Source of the DNA: Syntrophales bacterium
Lineage (GTDB): Bacteria; Desulfobacterota; Syntrophia; Syntrophales; UBA8958
Direction: 5' to 3'
Assembly (NCBI GenBank): GCA_026416455.1
Contig: JAOAFE010000006.1
Coordinates: 62,001 to 126,000 of the forward strand
DNA length: 64,000 bases
Shown here in pieces: positions 15,680-24,680 of this stretch. The notes under the pieces were generated by a model. That model was not told the DNA's origin and ran no database searches. It saw only the letters and a list, made by a program, of their open reading frames with translations. Within the stretch, counting starts at the first letter, position 1. Every line of letters starts with the position of its first letter. A program made the position numbers and the translations under genes.

Positions 15680-17275
15680 ATGGAAATTAAGCCCCTTCCC
15701 GAGCATATCGATTTTAATACCCAATTTAGGCGGGCCCTAGATTTAATGGAAAATTCTACTAAAAGTGTGTTCGTCACGGGCAAGGCAGGAACGGGAAAAT
15801 CAACTCTCCTTACTTATTTCCGTAGCATAACGAAAAAGGAGTTAGTGGTTCTAGCCCCCACAGGTGTGGCCGCCGTTAACGTCGGGGGGCAGACGATCCA
15901 CTCTTTTTTTCAGTTCAAGCCCCATGTTACCCCCGATTCCATCAAAAAAAGAAAAAATGGAGACCAAAATATTTATCGGAGGCTTCAGACTATCGTCATC
16001 GATGAGATTTCCATGGTAAGGGCCGATCTTCTTGATTGCATTGATCGCTTCCTCCGCATAAATGGGCCCCAAGAGGGGTATCCTTTCGGTGGCATACAGA
16101 TAATCCTCTTTGGTGATCTCTACCAACTCCCGCCGGTTGTAACGGAAAACGAGAAGGAGATATTCAAGGGTCATTATGAAACACCGTATTTTTTCGGAGC
16201 TCGTGTCTTTCCAGAGCTCACAATGGAATTCGTAGAGTTGGAAAAGGTTTACCGACAGACGGATACAGAGTTTTTACGCCTTTTGAACGCGATCAGAAAT
16301 CGTACCGTCACCGAGGAAGACCTGGAAATAATTAATCGACGGGTTGATGCCGACTTTCAACCGAAAGAATGGGATTATTACGTTAATTTGACCAGCACAA
16401 ACGATTTGGCCGACCGGATTAATGAGGACGGACTTTCCCGATTAAAGGGTGATCTTTGGAGGTCCTGGGGAGTTGTGAAGGGCCAGTTTGCGGCCGATTC
16501 TTTGCCGACGGCAGTAGAGCTAAAGTTAAAAAAGGGTGCCCAGGTTATGCTTTTAAGTAACGACTCCAGCAGACGCTGGGTCAATGGCACGATGGGCAAG
16601 GTGGAAAACTTTGAAAATGGGGGGGTAATAGTCAGCCTGGAGACAGGTAGGGTGGTAGAAGTGGGTCTCTATACCTGGGAAATGCTACGTTTCACCCTCG
16701 AGGAAGGGAGATTGACTTCACGGGCGATCGGTTCTTTCACCCAATATCCCTTGCGGCTGGCCTATGCCATTACCATTCACAAAAGCCAGGGAAAAACTTT
16801 CAATAAAGTCATTATCGATGTGGGGCGAGGCACCTTTGCTCATGGTCAAGTATATGTCGCTTTGTCTCGTTGTACTAAGCTCGAGGGTATAGTGCTCAAA
16901 AGGCCGCTGAAAATGGATGATATACTCATGGACTGGCAAATTGTGAAGTTTCTTACTAATTACCAGTACCGACTGGCCGCTCAACGTTGCCCTCGAGAGG
17001 AGAGAATGAGGTTGATTGAGGAAGCCATGAAGAAAGGGTATATTCTAGAGATCGTCTACCTGAAATCGAAAGACGAAAAATCGAGGAGGCGGGTAAAACC
17101 CATCTATCTGGGAGAAATGGAGTTCAATGGGCACGTGTTTATGGGTTTGGAGGCCTTTTGTCTCCTCAGAGGCAAAAAACGGACCTTCAATGTGGATCAT
17201 ATTCTCGAAATAAGGGTCTTTCGTTCCGACTTTCAGGATACCGTAACAGCACCTGATCGATCCACCGGCCAATGA
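15680..17275 (+). CDS. Pif1-type SF1B helicase with C-terminal WYL domain
   Basis: A 531-residue DNA helicase. Walker A is GKAGTGKST (34-42), followed by APTGVAAVNVGGQTIHSFF, Walker B VIDEISMV, GDLYQLPPV (motif III) and AYAITIHKSQGKTF (motif V), all typical of Pif1/RecD-like SF1B enzymes. The last ~70 residues (ILEIVYLKSKDEKSRRRVKPIYL, then LEAFCLLRGKKRTFNVDHI; split here by a short gap) look like a WYL domain, which is thought to bind nucleic acid or regulators. A GTG at 15662 is an alternative start. The 3' end overlaps the convergent SGNH gene by 89 bases. Confidence 0.88.
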   Translation: MEIKPLPEHIDFNTQFRRALDLMENSTKSVFVTGKAGTGKSTLLTYFRSITKKELVVLAPTGVAAVNVGGQTIHSFFQFKPHVTPDSIKKRKNGDQNIYRRLQTIVIDEISMVRADLLDCIDRFLRINGPQEGYPFGGIQIILFGDLYQLPPVVTENEKEIFKGHYETPYFFGARVFPELTMEFVELEKVYRQTDTEFLRLLNAIRNRTVTEEDLEIINRRVDADFQPKEWDYYVNLTSTNDLADRINEDGLSRLKGDLWRSWGVVKGQFAADSLPTAVELKLKKGAQVMLLSNDSSRRWVNGTMGKVENFENGGVIVSLETGRVVEVGLYTWEMLRFTLEEGRLTSRAIGSFTQYPLRLAYAITIHKSQGKTFNKVIIDVGRGTFAHGQVYVALSRCTKLEGIVLKRPLKMDDILMDWQIVKFLTNYQYRLAAQRCPREERMRLIEEAMKKGYILEIVYLKSKDEKSRRRVKPIYLGEMEFNGHVFMGLEAFCLLRGKKRTFNVDHILEIRVFRSDFQDTVTAPDRSTGQ

Positions 17276-17804
17276 CGTCGGCCATAATGAAGTGCCCCTT
17301 TTGGTTCAAATAGCGTTCATCACCTAGAGTCAGGTCTTCGGTTTGCAAAGAATTTTCCGCTAGGTAACCTGCCCAGTAGAGGTGCACGGGGATGAGATGG
17401 CAATGGAGATCAGTAGCGATAATTCGTAAAGAACGATAGTATATTTCTACCGCCTCCATGGTGACGGGATTATCAAAGGTCTGGGCGGTAGCCAAAAGTA
17501 TAATAGGGTCAAATAGTGAGCGCGCCAGACGGATGACCTGAACCAGGTTTTCTTGAAACTCCGAGCGATAGACGCCCGCGAAGGCATCATCCACACCAAA
17601 TTGGAGGAGGAGAATTTGGGGTCTAAAAGGAAGAATGTCGGTGTAAAAGGTTCTGGAGGCATCAAATGAGGTTTCTCGAAAACGAGAACGGTTTACGATG
17701 TCCAATCTATTCCCGCATTCTTTTTCCTTCAGGATATCTACATATCCCTTTGCTACTCCATAGGCGGCGGGGATGCTCCCTCCTCGTACCAATAGCCTCA
17801 TCAT
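17187..17804 (-). CDS. SGNH/GDSL-like hydrolase
   Basis: A 205-residue protein that looks like an SGNH hydrolase. Block I is the short RGGSIPAAYGV with the candidate nucleophile Ser, block III is QFGVDDAF where GxND is usual, and block V is YLNQKGHFIMADVI, with the catalytic His in QKGH. Substitutions in blocks I and III make activity uncertain. No signal peptide is seen. Eighty-nine bases at its end overlap the helicase gene on the other strand, which is unusually long, so the last ~29 codons are constrained by two proteins. Confidence 0.65.
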   Translation of the reverse strand: MMRLLVRGGSIPAAYGVAKGYVDILKEKECGNRLDIVNRSRFRETSFDASRTFYTDILPFRPQILLLQFGVDDAFAGVYRSEFQENLVQVIRLARSLFDPIILLATAQTFDNPVTMEAVEIYYRSLRIIATDLHCHLIPVHLYWAGYLAENSLQTEDLTLGDERYLNQKGHFIMADVIGRWIDQVLLRYPESRNERPLFREYDPH

Positions 17805-17887
17805 CTCTTGCCCCCAAAGGCGTTGTTTGTGTCGGCTTTATATGATAAAAAAACAGCGGTGGGAAATAATTTTTGGAGCTTTGTCTC

Positions 17888-18220
17888 ATGCCGATTTTCG
17901 TTCAGATTATCCTACTTCTCATCGGATTTGGGTTGTTCGTTTTCGTGGTCTTGTATCTATCCGGTTTGGGACTCAAACGCATCTGTCTTAGCATCATAAG
18001 CGAGCTAGAAGCAGCACGGGCCTTCAACGAAAAATCTGCCATTCCCATACAGGATAGGAGAAAGAATTTCTTTCTAGTAGGGACTAAGAATTTACGCCCT
18101 CAGGCTCTTAAGGTCCTCATTCAGGATGGTCTCGTCGTGAGAACGCCCAACGGTAAATTCTACCTAGTTCGTGAAAAGCTAAAAGAGGCAAGAGAAGCGG
18201 GACTGATTAAAGGCAGGTAA
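17888..18220 (+). CDS. Small membrane-anchored protein of unknown function
   Basis: A 110-residue protein with one N-terminal hydrophobic helix (about residues 4-24, VQIILLLIGFGLFVFVVLYL) and a basic cytoplasmic-looking domain. The second half (LRPQALKVLIQDGLVVRTPNGKFYL) resembles a small winged-helix-like fold, but I cannot assign it. The start at 17888 has GGAG nine bases upstream; a TTG at 17873 is also possible. It precedes a cyclophilin-like gene by 18 bases and is probably co-transcribed with it. Confidence 0.55.
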   Translation: MPIFVQIILLLIGFGLFVFVVLYLSGLGLKRICLSIISELEAARAFNEKSAIPIQDRRKNFFLVGTKNLRPQALKVLIQDGLVVRTPNGKFYLVREKLKEAREAGLIKGR

Positions 18221-18238
18221 TCGGGGGAAAAAGAGATC

Positions 18239-18616
18239 GTGAAAATAGAGATTGTGATCGGACAAACATCTCTGAAAGGCGAGCTTTTCAAAACAGATTG
18301 TGCAATTAGGATCGCCGCAGTTTTGCCGTTAGAAGTTATCCCAGAAGAATGGGGTGATGAATTCTACTTTACCGTGCCTGTGACATGTGCCCTCGATGAG
18401 ACGGCCACAACCGAGGTTAAGGTCGGTGATATTGGCTACTGGCCGCCGGGAAGGGCCGTAGCCATTTTTTTTGGTCCCACGCCTATGAGTCGAGGAAAAG
18501 AGCCAGTTCCGGCGAGTGCAGTGAATCTTATTGGTCGCATTTTTGATGATGTAACTATTTTGCGTCGAGAGAAAGGGGGTAAAAAGTTGATCATAAGGAC
18601 CATAGCGGAGGTATAG
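18239..18616 (+). CDS. Cyclophilin-like (TM1367 type) protein
   Basis: A 125-residue protein of the cyclophilin-like family (PF04126, TM1367). The diagnostic stretches are WGDEFYFTVPV near residue 40 and VKVGDIGYWPPGRAVAIFFGPTPMS near 60-85. These proteins share the beta-barrel of cyclophilin but lack proven prolyl-isomerase activity. The start is GTG at 18239. The stop is followed by the VOC gene within three bases, so the two are likely coupled. Confidence 0.8.
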   Translation: MKIEIVIGQTSLKGELFKTDCAIRIAAVLPLEVIPEEWGDEFYFTVPVTCALDETATTEVKVGDIGYWPPGRAVAIFFGPTPMSRGKEPVPASAVNLIGRIFDDVTILRREKGGKKLIIRTIAEV

Positions 18617-18619
18617 GTG

Positions 18620-19195
18620 ATGATCTCTCGTATCGATCATGTATCGATTGCTGTTCCTCAACGGAAAGGAGCGGAGGATTTTTTCCGTCGAGTGCTGGGG
18701 GCTGTCCCCGGTGCCTCCGCGGAAGATAATGTGTTAAAGTATTATTGGCAGTTGTTCTCCCTGGGGGACCTCTCCCGTTTGGAGATTATCTTTCCCACCA
18801 CTGAGGGAAGCTTCTTGGAAGGTTTTCTCAGATCCCGCGGAGCAGGTGTACACCACATAACCCTTCAGACGCCGGATATTAAAAAGTTCATGGCTCATCT
18901 GGATGAGCAAGGCATACCCTATTTCGGCTACAACGAGTACCCCGATGGGAGATGGAAGGAAATATTCATCCATCCTCGCGATGCCTTTGGTATACTCATC
19001 CAGGTGGCGGAGTTCGAGGCGGACGATTGGCTGGCAGAAGAGGTCAAGCTGCCCGTAGGCGATCGATGGCGGGTGGAAAAAATAGAAGGCAAAATCAAGC
19101 TCACCTTGGCCCATCCCGGGGGAGGCAAAGTGTCGATTCACCTGGAGAGAAAAGAAGTAGAGAGGTTGTTGGAGGATCTTCGGCGGGCATTGTGA
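18620..19195 (+). CDS. VOC-superfamily (glyoxalase/epimerase-like) protein
   Basis: A 191-residue protein. Residues 1-130 form one vicinal-oxygen-chelate unit, with the opening RIDHVSIAVP and GVHHITLQTPDI as in methylmalonyl-CoA epimerase. The position that normally gives the last metal ligand Glu reads GILIQVAEF, with Gln, so metal binding and epimerase activity may be altered. About 60 extra C-terminal residues (WRVEKIEGKIKLTLAH) are not part of the usual epimerase. The start has GGAGG nine bases upstream. The substrate is unknown. Confidence 0.72.
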   Translation: MISRIDHVSIAVPQRKGAEDFFRRVLGAVPGASAEDNVLKYYWQLFSLGDLSRLEIIFPTTEGSFLEGFLRSRGAGVHHITLQTPDIKKFMAHLDEQGIPYFGYNEYPDGRWKEIFIHPRDAFGILIQVAEFEADDWLAEEVKLPVGDRWRVEKIEGKIKLTLAHPGGGKVSIHLERKEVERLLEDLRRAL

Positions 19196-19250
19196 AGAAA
19201 CTGTTAGAGGGTTTTATGCAAAACGGTTGGTATTGTGATATAAACATCCC

Positions 19251-19448
19251 ATGACAAATTGGCCCGAAAAGATTTTAAATGCCCTCAAGGAGAGAGTTTA
19301 TCTTTTCGATCTAGCGGGTAGATGCGTGTATGTAAATCGGGCGGCCATATCTTTTCACCGTCTTTTCAGTAGGGAATGGCAGGGGAAATTAGCCATCGAC
19401 TTGGAATTTCCTTCGCAGTTTAGGTGGTCAGCCCGGATAGAAGTTTAG
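19251..19448 (+). pseudogene. PAS-domain fragment, probably a remnant
   Basis: The 65-codon frame reads as the first half of a PAS sensor domain (LFDLAGRCVYVNRAAISFHRLF) and then stops. Shifting the frame near 19435 opens a further ~45 codons to about 19579, so a frameshift may have broken a longer gene. No ribosome site precedes the ATG. It lies just upstream of the hybrid kinase gene and could be debris of an older sensor, or a very small functional PAS protein. Confidence 0.4.
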
Positions 19449-19655
19449 GAAAATCAAAGATGAAGGCATATTATATTTCATCCATCGAAACAATTGCCGA
19501 CGACGGCTAGGTGAGGGGCAGGGATGGGAAAGAGAATTCGACAATAATCTGTATGTTATGGAGCCTCTTGGGTGATTCTTTGTTTTGTAGATCCGTATTT
19601 GATAGTCAACATGAGGGTATGTGTTCTTTTCGGCTGAAAAAAGGGGGGCTTTGTT
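19449..19655. other. Gap between PAS fragment and hybrid kinase
   Basis: Apart from the possible shifted continuation of the PAS fragment to about 19579, I see no gene here. AAAAAAGGGGGG just before 19656 serves as the ribosome site of the kinase gene. No clear promoter or terminator was found. Confidence 0.4.
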
Positions 19656-21950
19656 ATGGGGGAAGAAACAAGAATTCTGATTGTCGAAGATACACCGTCT
19701 GATGCCGATCTGTGTGAGCACGAAATAAGAAGGGTTGTCCCCTCTGCCGTTTTTCACGTGGTAGAAACTGAAGAAGAGTATGTTAAAGCCCTTCGGGAGT
19801 TTGGCCCGGTCCTTGTTCTTTCAGATTATTTGCTTCCTCGGTTTACGGGCCTGGAGGCTTTAAAGCTGGCGCAAGAGTTTGATCCCGATCTCCCCTTCAT
19901 AATTGTTACGGGTTCCCTGAATGAAGAGACGGCTGTCGCCTGCATGAAGGCAGGGGCGTGGGATTATGTGATAAAGGAACACATGAAACGTTTGGGGCCT
20001 GCTGTGCAAGGGGCCTTAGAGCAGGCCAAGATGAGGAGGGAAAAGAAAAGGGCCGAACGTAATCTTGAAGAAAGCGAGGCCCTGTTTCGTCATGTGTTTG
20101 AGGATCACTCGGCGGTGAAACTCATCATTGATCCCGAAGATGGAAGAATAGTGGATGCCAATCGGGCGGCGGTAGGTTTCTACGGCTGGCCGAAGGACGT
20201 ACTCAAGGGTATGCGGATCTACGACATAAATACCCTGCCCGAAGAGGAATTAAAAAAAGAAATGGCAAACGTTTTGGCGGGGAGAAAAGTCCGTTTTGAA
20301 TTTCAGCACCGCACCTCCGATGGAAGTGTGAGAGATGTAGAGGTTTTTGCTAGTCGCATCGAGGTTAAGGGCCGTTATTTTTTACATTCCATCGTTTTTG
20401 ATATCACAGAGAGCAAGAAAATAGAAGAAGAAAGATTACGTTTAGCCGCGGCGGTAGAACAGGTGGGGGAAATCATCTTCGTGACTGATAGGGAGGGTAC
20501 CATTCTATACGTAAATTCATCGGTAGAAAATGTGACCGGTTATCGGCGTGATGAAGTGTTGGGGCAGAACCCGCGCCTATTTAAGAGTGGTCATCAGTCG
20601 GGGGATTTTTATCGTAACCTGTGGGATACGATCCTCTCGGGGCACACCTGGCGTGGTAGATTTGTGAACCGCCGGAAGGATGGAAGCCTTTATACCGAGG
20701 ATGCCACGATTTCTCCCATCAGGGGTGAAGAGGGGGAAATTAAATATTTTGTGGCGGTGAAAAGGGATGTAACGGAACTTTTAGCCCTGCAAGAAGAAAG
20801 GGAAGCCTTACAGGCTCATTTTATGCAGGCGCAGAAGATGGAGTCCATCGGGCGGCTCGCGGGAGGTATTGCCCACGACTTCAACAACATGTTGGGTGTC
20901 ATCCTGGGTCATGTGGAAGTAGCCTTGCGGGAAGTTGAGGAAGGCTCTTCTATTTGGCGCCATCTTCAGGAAATAATGAAAGCCGCGGAGAAATCGGCCG
21001 AGCTCACCCGGCAACTGTTGACCTTTGCCCGAAGGCAACCGGTTTCCTTTAAAGTTATCGATTTAAATGAGGTTTTGAAAGAGACGGTATCCTTGTTACG
21101 CCGCGTGATTCCGGAAAATATAACTTTAGCCTGGGAAACGGAAGACACACTCTGGCCGGTGAAAGCGGATCCCACCCAGATCAGTCGCCTCGTTATGAAT
21201 CTCGTTACCAATGCCCGGGATGCCATAAAAGAGAAGGGTCATATACATCTGAAGACGATGAATATAAGTGTGGATGAGGGATTCTGTCGAGAACATCCCT
21301 TATTTTTGGCCGGTGATTACGTTGTCATCAAGGTCAGTGACGATGGGGCGGGAATGGACGAGAAGATGCTATCATATATCTTCGAACCTTTCTTCACGAC
21401 CAAGCCTCTGGGGAAGGGAACCGGTATGGGGTTGGCTACGGTTTATGGCATTGTAAAACAACATGGGGGTTTCATTGATGTAAAGAGTGCCCCCGGCGTA
21501 GGAACAGATTTTTTCATTTATCTGCCCCGGTCAATAGACGAGAAGGAAAAAGCAGTTGAACAAAAACGTATCACGGCAACGCCAAAGGGAACGGGAGAAC
21601 TTATCCTCTTCGTCGAGGATGAGGTAGATCTGCTTCAGATTGGGCGTCTACTTATAGAAAGGATGGGATACCGAGTTTTGGCCACTACCTCTCCGCAAGA
21701 GGCATTGGCCTTGGCAAAAGAAAGGGGAAGGGAAATAAAACTCCTCATCACGGATCTGATCATGCCGGAGATGAGTGGTGTGGAATTGCTTCATCTCATA
21801 AGAGAACAGGTTGAGGACATGCCCTGCATTTTGAGCTCCGGTTACGGGACTTTACCTGCCTTTACAGAAACAGGGTTGGAATTTCTGGAAAAACCCTACA
21901 CGGTAGAGGCCCTGGCAGCAAAAATAGCCAAGATGCTGAAAAGAGAATGA
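19656..21950 (+). CDS. Hybrid sensor histidine kinase: REC-PAS-PAS-HisKA-HATPase-REC
   Basis: A 764-residue soluble signalling protein with no membrane helix. Order: receiver domain (about 5-125, acceptor Asp in VLSDYLLP), PAS (about 140-260), PAS (about 265-385, [13 protein letters not shown]), HisKA with [12 protein letters not shown] (phospho-acceptor His near 407), HATPase_c with [10 protein letters not shown] and [14 protein letters not shown], and a C-terminal receiver (about 645-760, [12 protein letters not shown]). Two receiver domains suggest a phosphorelay. The signal is unknown. Its stop overlaps the next kinase gene as ATGA, so the two are translationally coupled. Confidence 0.93.
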   Translation: MGEETRILIVEDTPSDADLCEHEIRRVVPSAVFHVVETEEEYVKALREFGPVLVLSDYLLPRFTGLEALKLAQEFDPDLPFIIVTGSLNEETAVACMKAGAWDYVIKEHMKRLGPAVQGALEQAKMRREKKRAERNLEESEALFRHVFEDHSAVKLIIDPEDGRIVDANRAAVGFYGWPKDVLKGMRIYDINTLPEEELKKEMANVLAGRKVRFEFQHRTSDGSVRDVEVFASRIEVKGRYFLHSIVFDITESKKIEEERLRLAAAVEQVGEIIFVTDREGTILYVNSSVENVTGYRRDEVLGQNPRLFKSGHQSGDFYRNLWDTILSGHTWRGRFVNRRKDGSLYTEDATISPIRGEEGEIKYFVAVKRDVTELLALQEEREALQAHFMQAQKMESIGRLAGGIAHDFNNMLGVILGHVEVALREVEEGSSIWRHLQEIMKAAEKSAELTRQLLTFARRQPVSFKVIDLNEVLKETVSLLRRVIPENITLAWETEDTLWPVKADPTQISRLVMNLVTNARDAIKEKGHIHLKTMNISVDEGFCREHPLFLAGDYVVIKVSDDGAGMDEKMLSYIFEPFFTTKPLGKGTGMGLATVYGIVKQHGGFIDVKSAPGVGTDFFIYLPRSIDEKEKAVEQKRITATPKGTGELILFVEDEVDLLQIGRLLIERMGYRVLATTSPQEALALAKERGREIKLLITDLIMPEMSGVELLHLIREQVEDMPCILSSGYGTLPAFTETGLEFLEKPYTVEALAAKIAKMLKRE

Positions 21951-23071
21951 AAGAAGAACACATCCATCGGCCTGATACGGGGAGTAGGAAAGAAGAAGAG
22001 GAATTATATTCGGCCATCATCGAGCATGCCCAGGCCGGCATCGGCATCATACAAGAAGGACACATTGTTTTTGCCAATCCTTACCTGGTCAAGGCTTTCG
22101 GTTACGAAGAGGAAGAATTGTTAGGGAAAACGTCAAGGCAGTTCATTCATCCCGATGATTACCCTTCGGTACGAGAAAAGGCCAGGGACATGTTGGAAAG
22201 ACGAACTTTCACCCCCTACGAGTACCGTTTACGTACGAAGGACGGTGGCTATCGGTGGGTGATGGAGGTGGTCAATTCCATTACCTTTCAAGGTAAACCG
22301 GCAATTCTGACCAGTACCATAGATGTGACGGAATTAAAGGAAGCGGAGCGGCACTTATCGGAAGCAAAAGAGGTATTAATGAAAACCGAAAGGCTGGCTG
22401 CCATAGGCACTCTCGCGGCGGGAGTGACGCATGAAATCCTGAACCCTCTAAATATTATTTCCGTCTATCTCCAGATGATGGAGGACCCCACCGTAAGTAA
22501 CGGGGAAAGGCAGAAGATGATCAGTGTCTGCCGGAGGCAGGTGGAGCGCATCGTAAAGATTACAAGGGACTTGAATCAGTTTGCCCGTGTGCAAGAGCAG
22601 AACCGGGAGGAGCTGAACTTAATAGAAGTTTTAGATAGTGTCCTCAGTCTGATGGCCGTACCCTTGAGGCATGCCCAGGTAGAGGTGGTAAGACATTACC
22701 CCGAGCTTTTGCCGATAGTCTTAGCCGATAGAAACGCCATCGGACAAGTGGCCGTAAATATTATCTCCAATGCCATTGATGCCATGAAAGATAGAGAAAA
22801 GAGAAGATTAGAGATTTCCCTCGAGTCTCTGATCGCATCCAGGGAAAAGTGGGTGCGGATCACCTTTTCCGATAGTGGACCGGGGGTGCCCCCCAGGGAG
22901 AGAGATAGAATTTTTGACCCGTTCTATACGACCAAGGAGGTAGGAAAGGGGACCGGTATGGGGTTGGCAGTGGCCTATGGCATCGTCTCCGAGCATGGAG
23001 GTAAAATTAAGGTGGAGGAAAATGAAATCGGAGGGGCTAAATTTATCGTTGAGCTGCCGATTACTGAATAG
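21947..23071 (+). CDS. PAS-domain sensor histidine kinase
   Basis: A 374-residue cytoplasmic kinase. One PAS domain (about 20-135, IVFANPYLVKAFGYEEEEL, ending TSTIDVTELKEAE) is followed by HisKA with AAGVTHEILNPLNI (acceptor His) and HATPase_c with NIISNAIDAM, DSGPGVP and [14 protein letters not shown]. It starts inside the stop of the hybrid kinase gene. The REC-HD-GYP regulator begins 20 bases downstream and is the likely phosphoryl target. The NtrB-like H-box suggests a two-component cascade. Confidence 0.92.
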   Translation: MKEEHIHRPDTGSRKEEEELYSAIIEHAQAGIGIIQEGHIVFANPYLVKAFGYEEEELLGKTSRQFIHPDDYPSVREKARDMLERRTFTPYEYRLRTKDGGYRWVMEVVNSITFQGKPAILTSTIDVTELKEAERHLSEAKEVLMKTERLAAIGTLAAGVTHEILNPLNIISVYLQMMEDPTVSNGERQKMISVCRRQVERIVKITRDLNQFARVQEQNREELNLIEVLDSVLSLMAVPLRHAQVEVVRHYPELLPIVLADRNAIGQVAVNIISNAIDAMKDREKRRLEISLESLIASREKWVRITFSDSGPGVPPRERDRIFDPFYTTKEVGKGTGMGLAVAYGIVSEHGGKIKVEENEIGGAKFIVELPITE

Positions 23072-23091
23072 AATAGGGGAGGTGGAATCAC

Positions 23092-24609
23092 ATGGCGAAA
23101 GTGTTGGTGGTAGATGATGAGAAGGATTTCTGTGATGCCATGACCGTCGTACTTACCCGTCGTGGATACAGGGTGGAATGTGTTTCTAACGGAGAAGAGG
23201 CTCTCCGCCATTTACGGGATAACCCAGTAGACATTGTGCTCCTCGATATCATGATGCCGGTGATGGACGGGTTTGAAACATGCCGTCGGATAAAGGGTGA
23301 TGAAAGGCTGCGAAATATACCGGTTATTTTGATCACGGCTCTAGGGGAGAAGAAGGACCGCATCACCGGTTTTGAGGCCGGGGCGGATGATTTTATTTCC
23401 AAGCCCATCGATCAGGGAGAAGTACTGGCCCGCATCCAATCTCTCCTCAAATTAAAAGAGGCACGCGATCTTCATGCTCAAGCCTATGATGCCCTTAAGG
23501 GGCTCATCAGCTTCGGGATGGATATCTTCGATCGTTTTTCCTCGATCGAATTCGATCCGGAGGCCAAAATCGAGGATGTGGTAAGGCGCATCATCAGAAG
23601 AACGGTAGATATGGTGCATCGCCCGGAAAAGATCATCATCGGGGAGTTGACAGAAACGGGCCGAAGAAAATGGTGCAGCTATGAGTGGTCTTTCCATGAG
23701 ATCCAAAAGATAGAAATGGAAACGGCAGGGCAAGCGGATTGGGAAAAATTCTGGCATCGTCCCGAAAGACCTGAAAAAGGGTATGTTAACGAAGAAGATT
23801 TAGAGAAACCCGAGTTGGCACCGGTGGTCGATTTTTTCCATTTACACGGGATTAAGTGTTCCAATTTTGTGTTCTATGAACGGGGTCAAACGGTCGTCTT
23901 GGGTCTCAATTACGGGCGTCGAGTTCAACCCCACGACGCCGATGTACTTATGGGTATGGTAGCGATGGATACTTATCTGCGGTCCCTCGCAGGCCAAATG
24001 AGAGAGACAGAAGAAGCGTTTCACTATCTGATTATGGCCCTTGCCCGGGCCTCGGAGGCAAATGACGAAGATACGGGGCAGCACATCCTCCGAGTAGGGG
24101 AATATTGCGGTTTGATTGCCCAACGCCTTGGCCTTTCCGACCATTTCATTCGCTTAATCCGAGAGCAAGCGCCTCTTCACGATGTAGGAAAAGTCTACGT
24201 GTCAGAGACTATTTTGAAGAAACCCGGCCCCCTTACGGAAGGTGAAATGACGGCCATGAAACTACATACCGTCTATGGGGCTAAAATCATTGGCAACCAT
24301 CCGCGCCTGGAGATAGGACGTACCATCGCCTTAACTCATCATGAAAGATGGGATGGAACCGGCTATCCGCAGGGGCTGAAAGGAGAAGAGATTCCCATCG
24401 CCGGTCGGATTGCCATTTTGGCCGATCAGTACGATGCCTTGAGGAACAAACGCATCTACAAACCGGCTTTTGACCATGAAAGAACCTGTGAAATCATTTT
24501 GAAAGGCGATGGACGTACCCTGCCTCAGCATTTTGATCCACACGTGCTCAACGTCTTTCGGCGCGAGCACAAAGCCTTTGCCGAAATTTACGACCGATTG
24601 TCCGATTGA
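23092..24609 (+). CDS. Response regulator with HD-GYP phosphodiesterase domain
   Basis: A 505-residue regulator. Receiver domain residues 1-120 (VLVVDDEKDF, acceptor Asp in VLLDIMMP, Lys in ISKPID). A middle region of about 180 residues is of unclear fold, possibly GAF-like (about 150-300). The HD-GYP domain (about 320-490) has LHDVGKVYV, HTVYGAKI, LTHHERWDGTGYPQGLKGE and ADQYDAL, all key metal and GYP residues. Family enzymes hydrolyse cyclic di-GMP, so output is probably a change in c-di-GMP level. GGGGAGGT precedes the start. Third gene of the signalling operon. Confidence 0.93.
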   Translation: MAKVLVVDDEKDFCDAMTVVLTRRGYRVECVSNGEEALRHLRDNPVDIVLLDIMMPVMDGFETCRRIKGDERLRNIPVILITALGEKKDRITGFEAGADDFISKPIDQGEVLARIQSLLKLKEARDLHAQAYDALKGLISFGMDIFDRFSSIEFDPEAKIEDVVRRIIRRTVDMVHRPEKIIIGELTETGRRKWCSYEWSFHEIQKIEMETAGQADWEKFWHRPERPEKGYVNEEDLEKPELAPVVDFFHLHGIKCSNFVFYERGQTVVLGLNYGRRVQPHDADVLMGMVAMDTYLRSLAGQMRETEEAFHYLIMALARASEANDEDTGQHILRVGEYCGLIAQRLGLSDHFIRLIREQAPLHDVGKVYVSETILKKPGPLTEGEMTAMKLHTVYGAKIIGNHPRLEIGRTIALTHHERWDGTGYPQGLKGEEIPIAGRIAILADQYDALRNKRIYKPAFDHERTCEIILKGDGRTLPQHFDPHVLNVFRREHKAFAEIYDRLSD

Positions 24610-24619
24610 TGAAAAGAGC

Positions 24620-24648
24620 TTGACAGGGGCGGTTAAGTGGCATAAGAA
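24620..24648 (+). promoter_or_regulatory. Promoter of the tetR-RND efflux operon
   Basis: Perfect TTGACA (24620-24625), 17-base spacer, TAAGAA (24643-24648). Transcription should start near 24655, exactly on the operator described next. Confidence 0.65.
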
Positions 24649-24654
24649 GAGAGT

Positions 24655-24670
24655 GAATGAACATTCATTC
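24655..24670. promoter_or_regulatory. TetR-family operator
   Basis: A perfect inverted repeat GAATGAA-CA-TTCATTC with 7-base arms sits at the predicted transcription start. The wider TGAATGA...TCATTC pattern resembles sites of FadR-like TetR repressors of fatty-acid genes. Autorepression of tetR and the efflux genes is inferred. A near-identical site lies upstream of degP (5334-5347). Confidence 0.7.
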
Positions 24671-24680
24671 GCAAAGGGGT

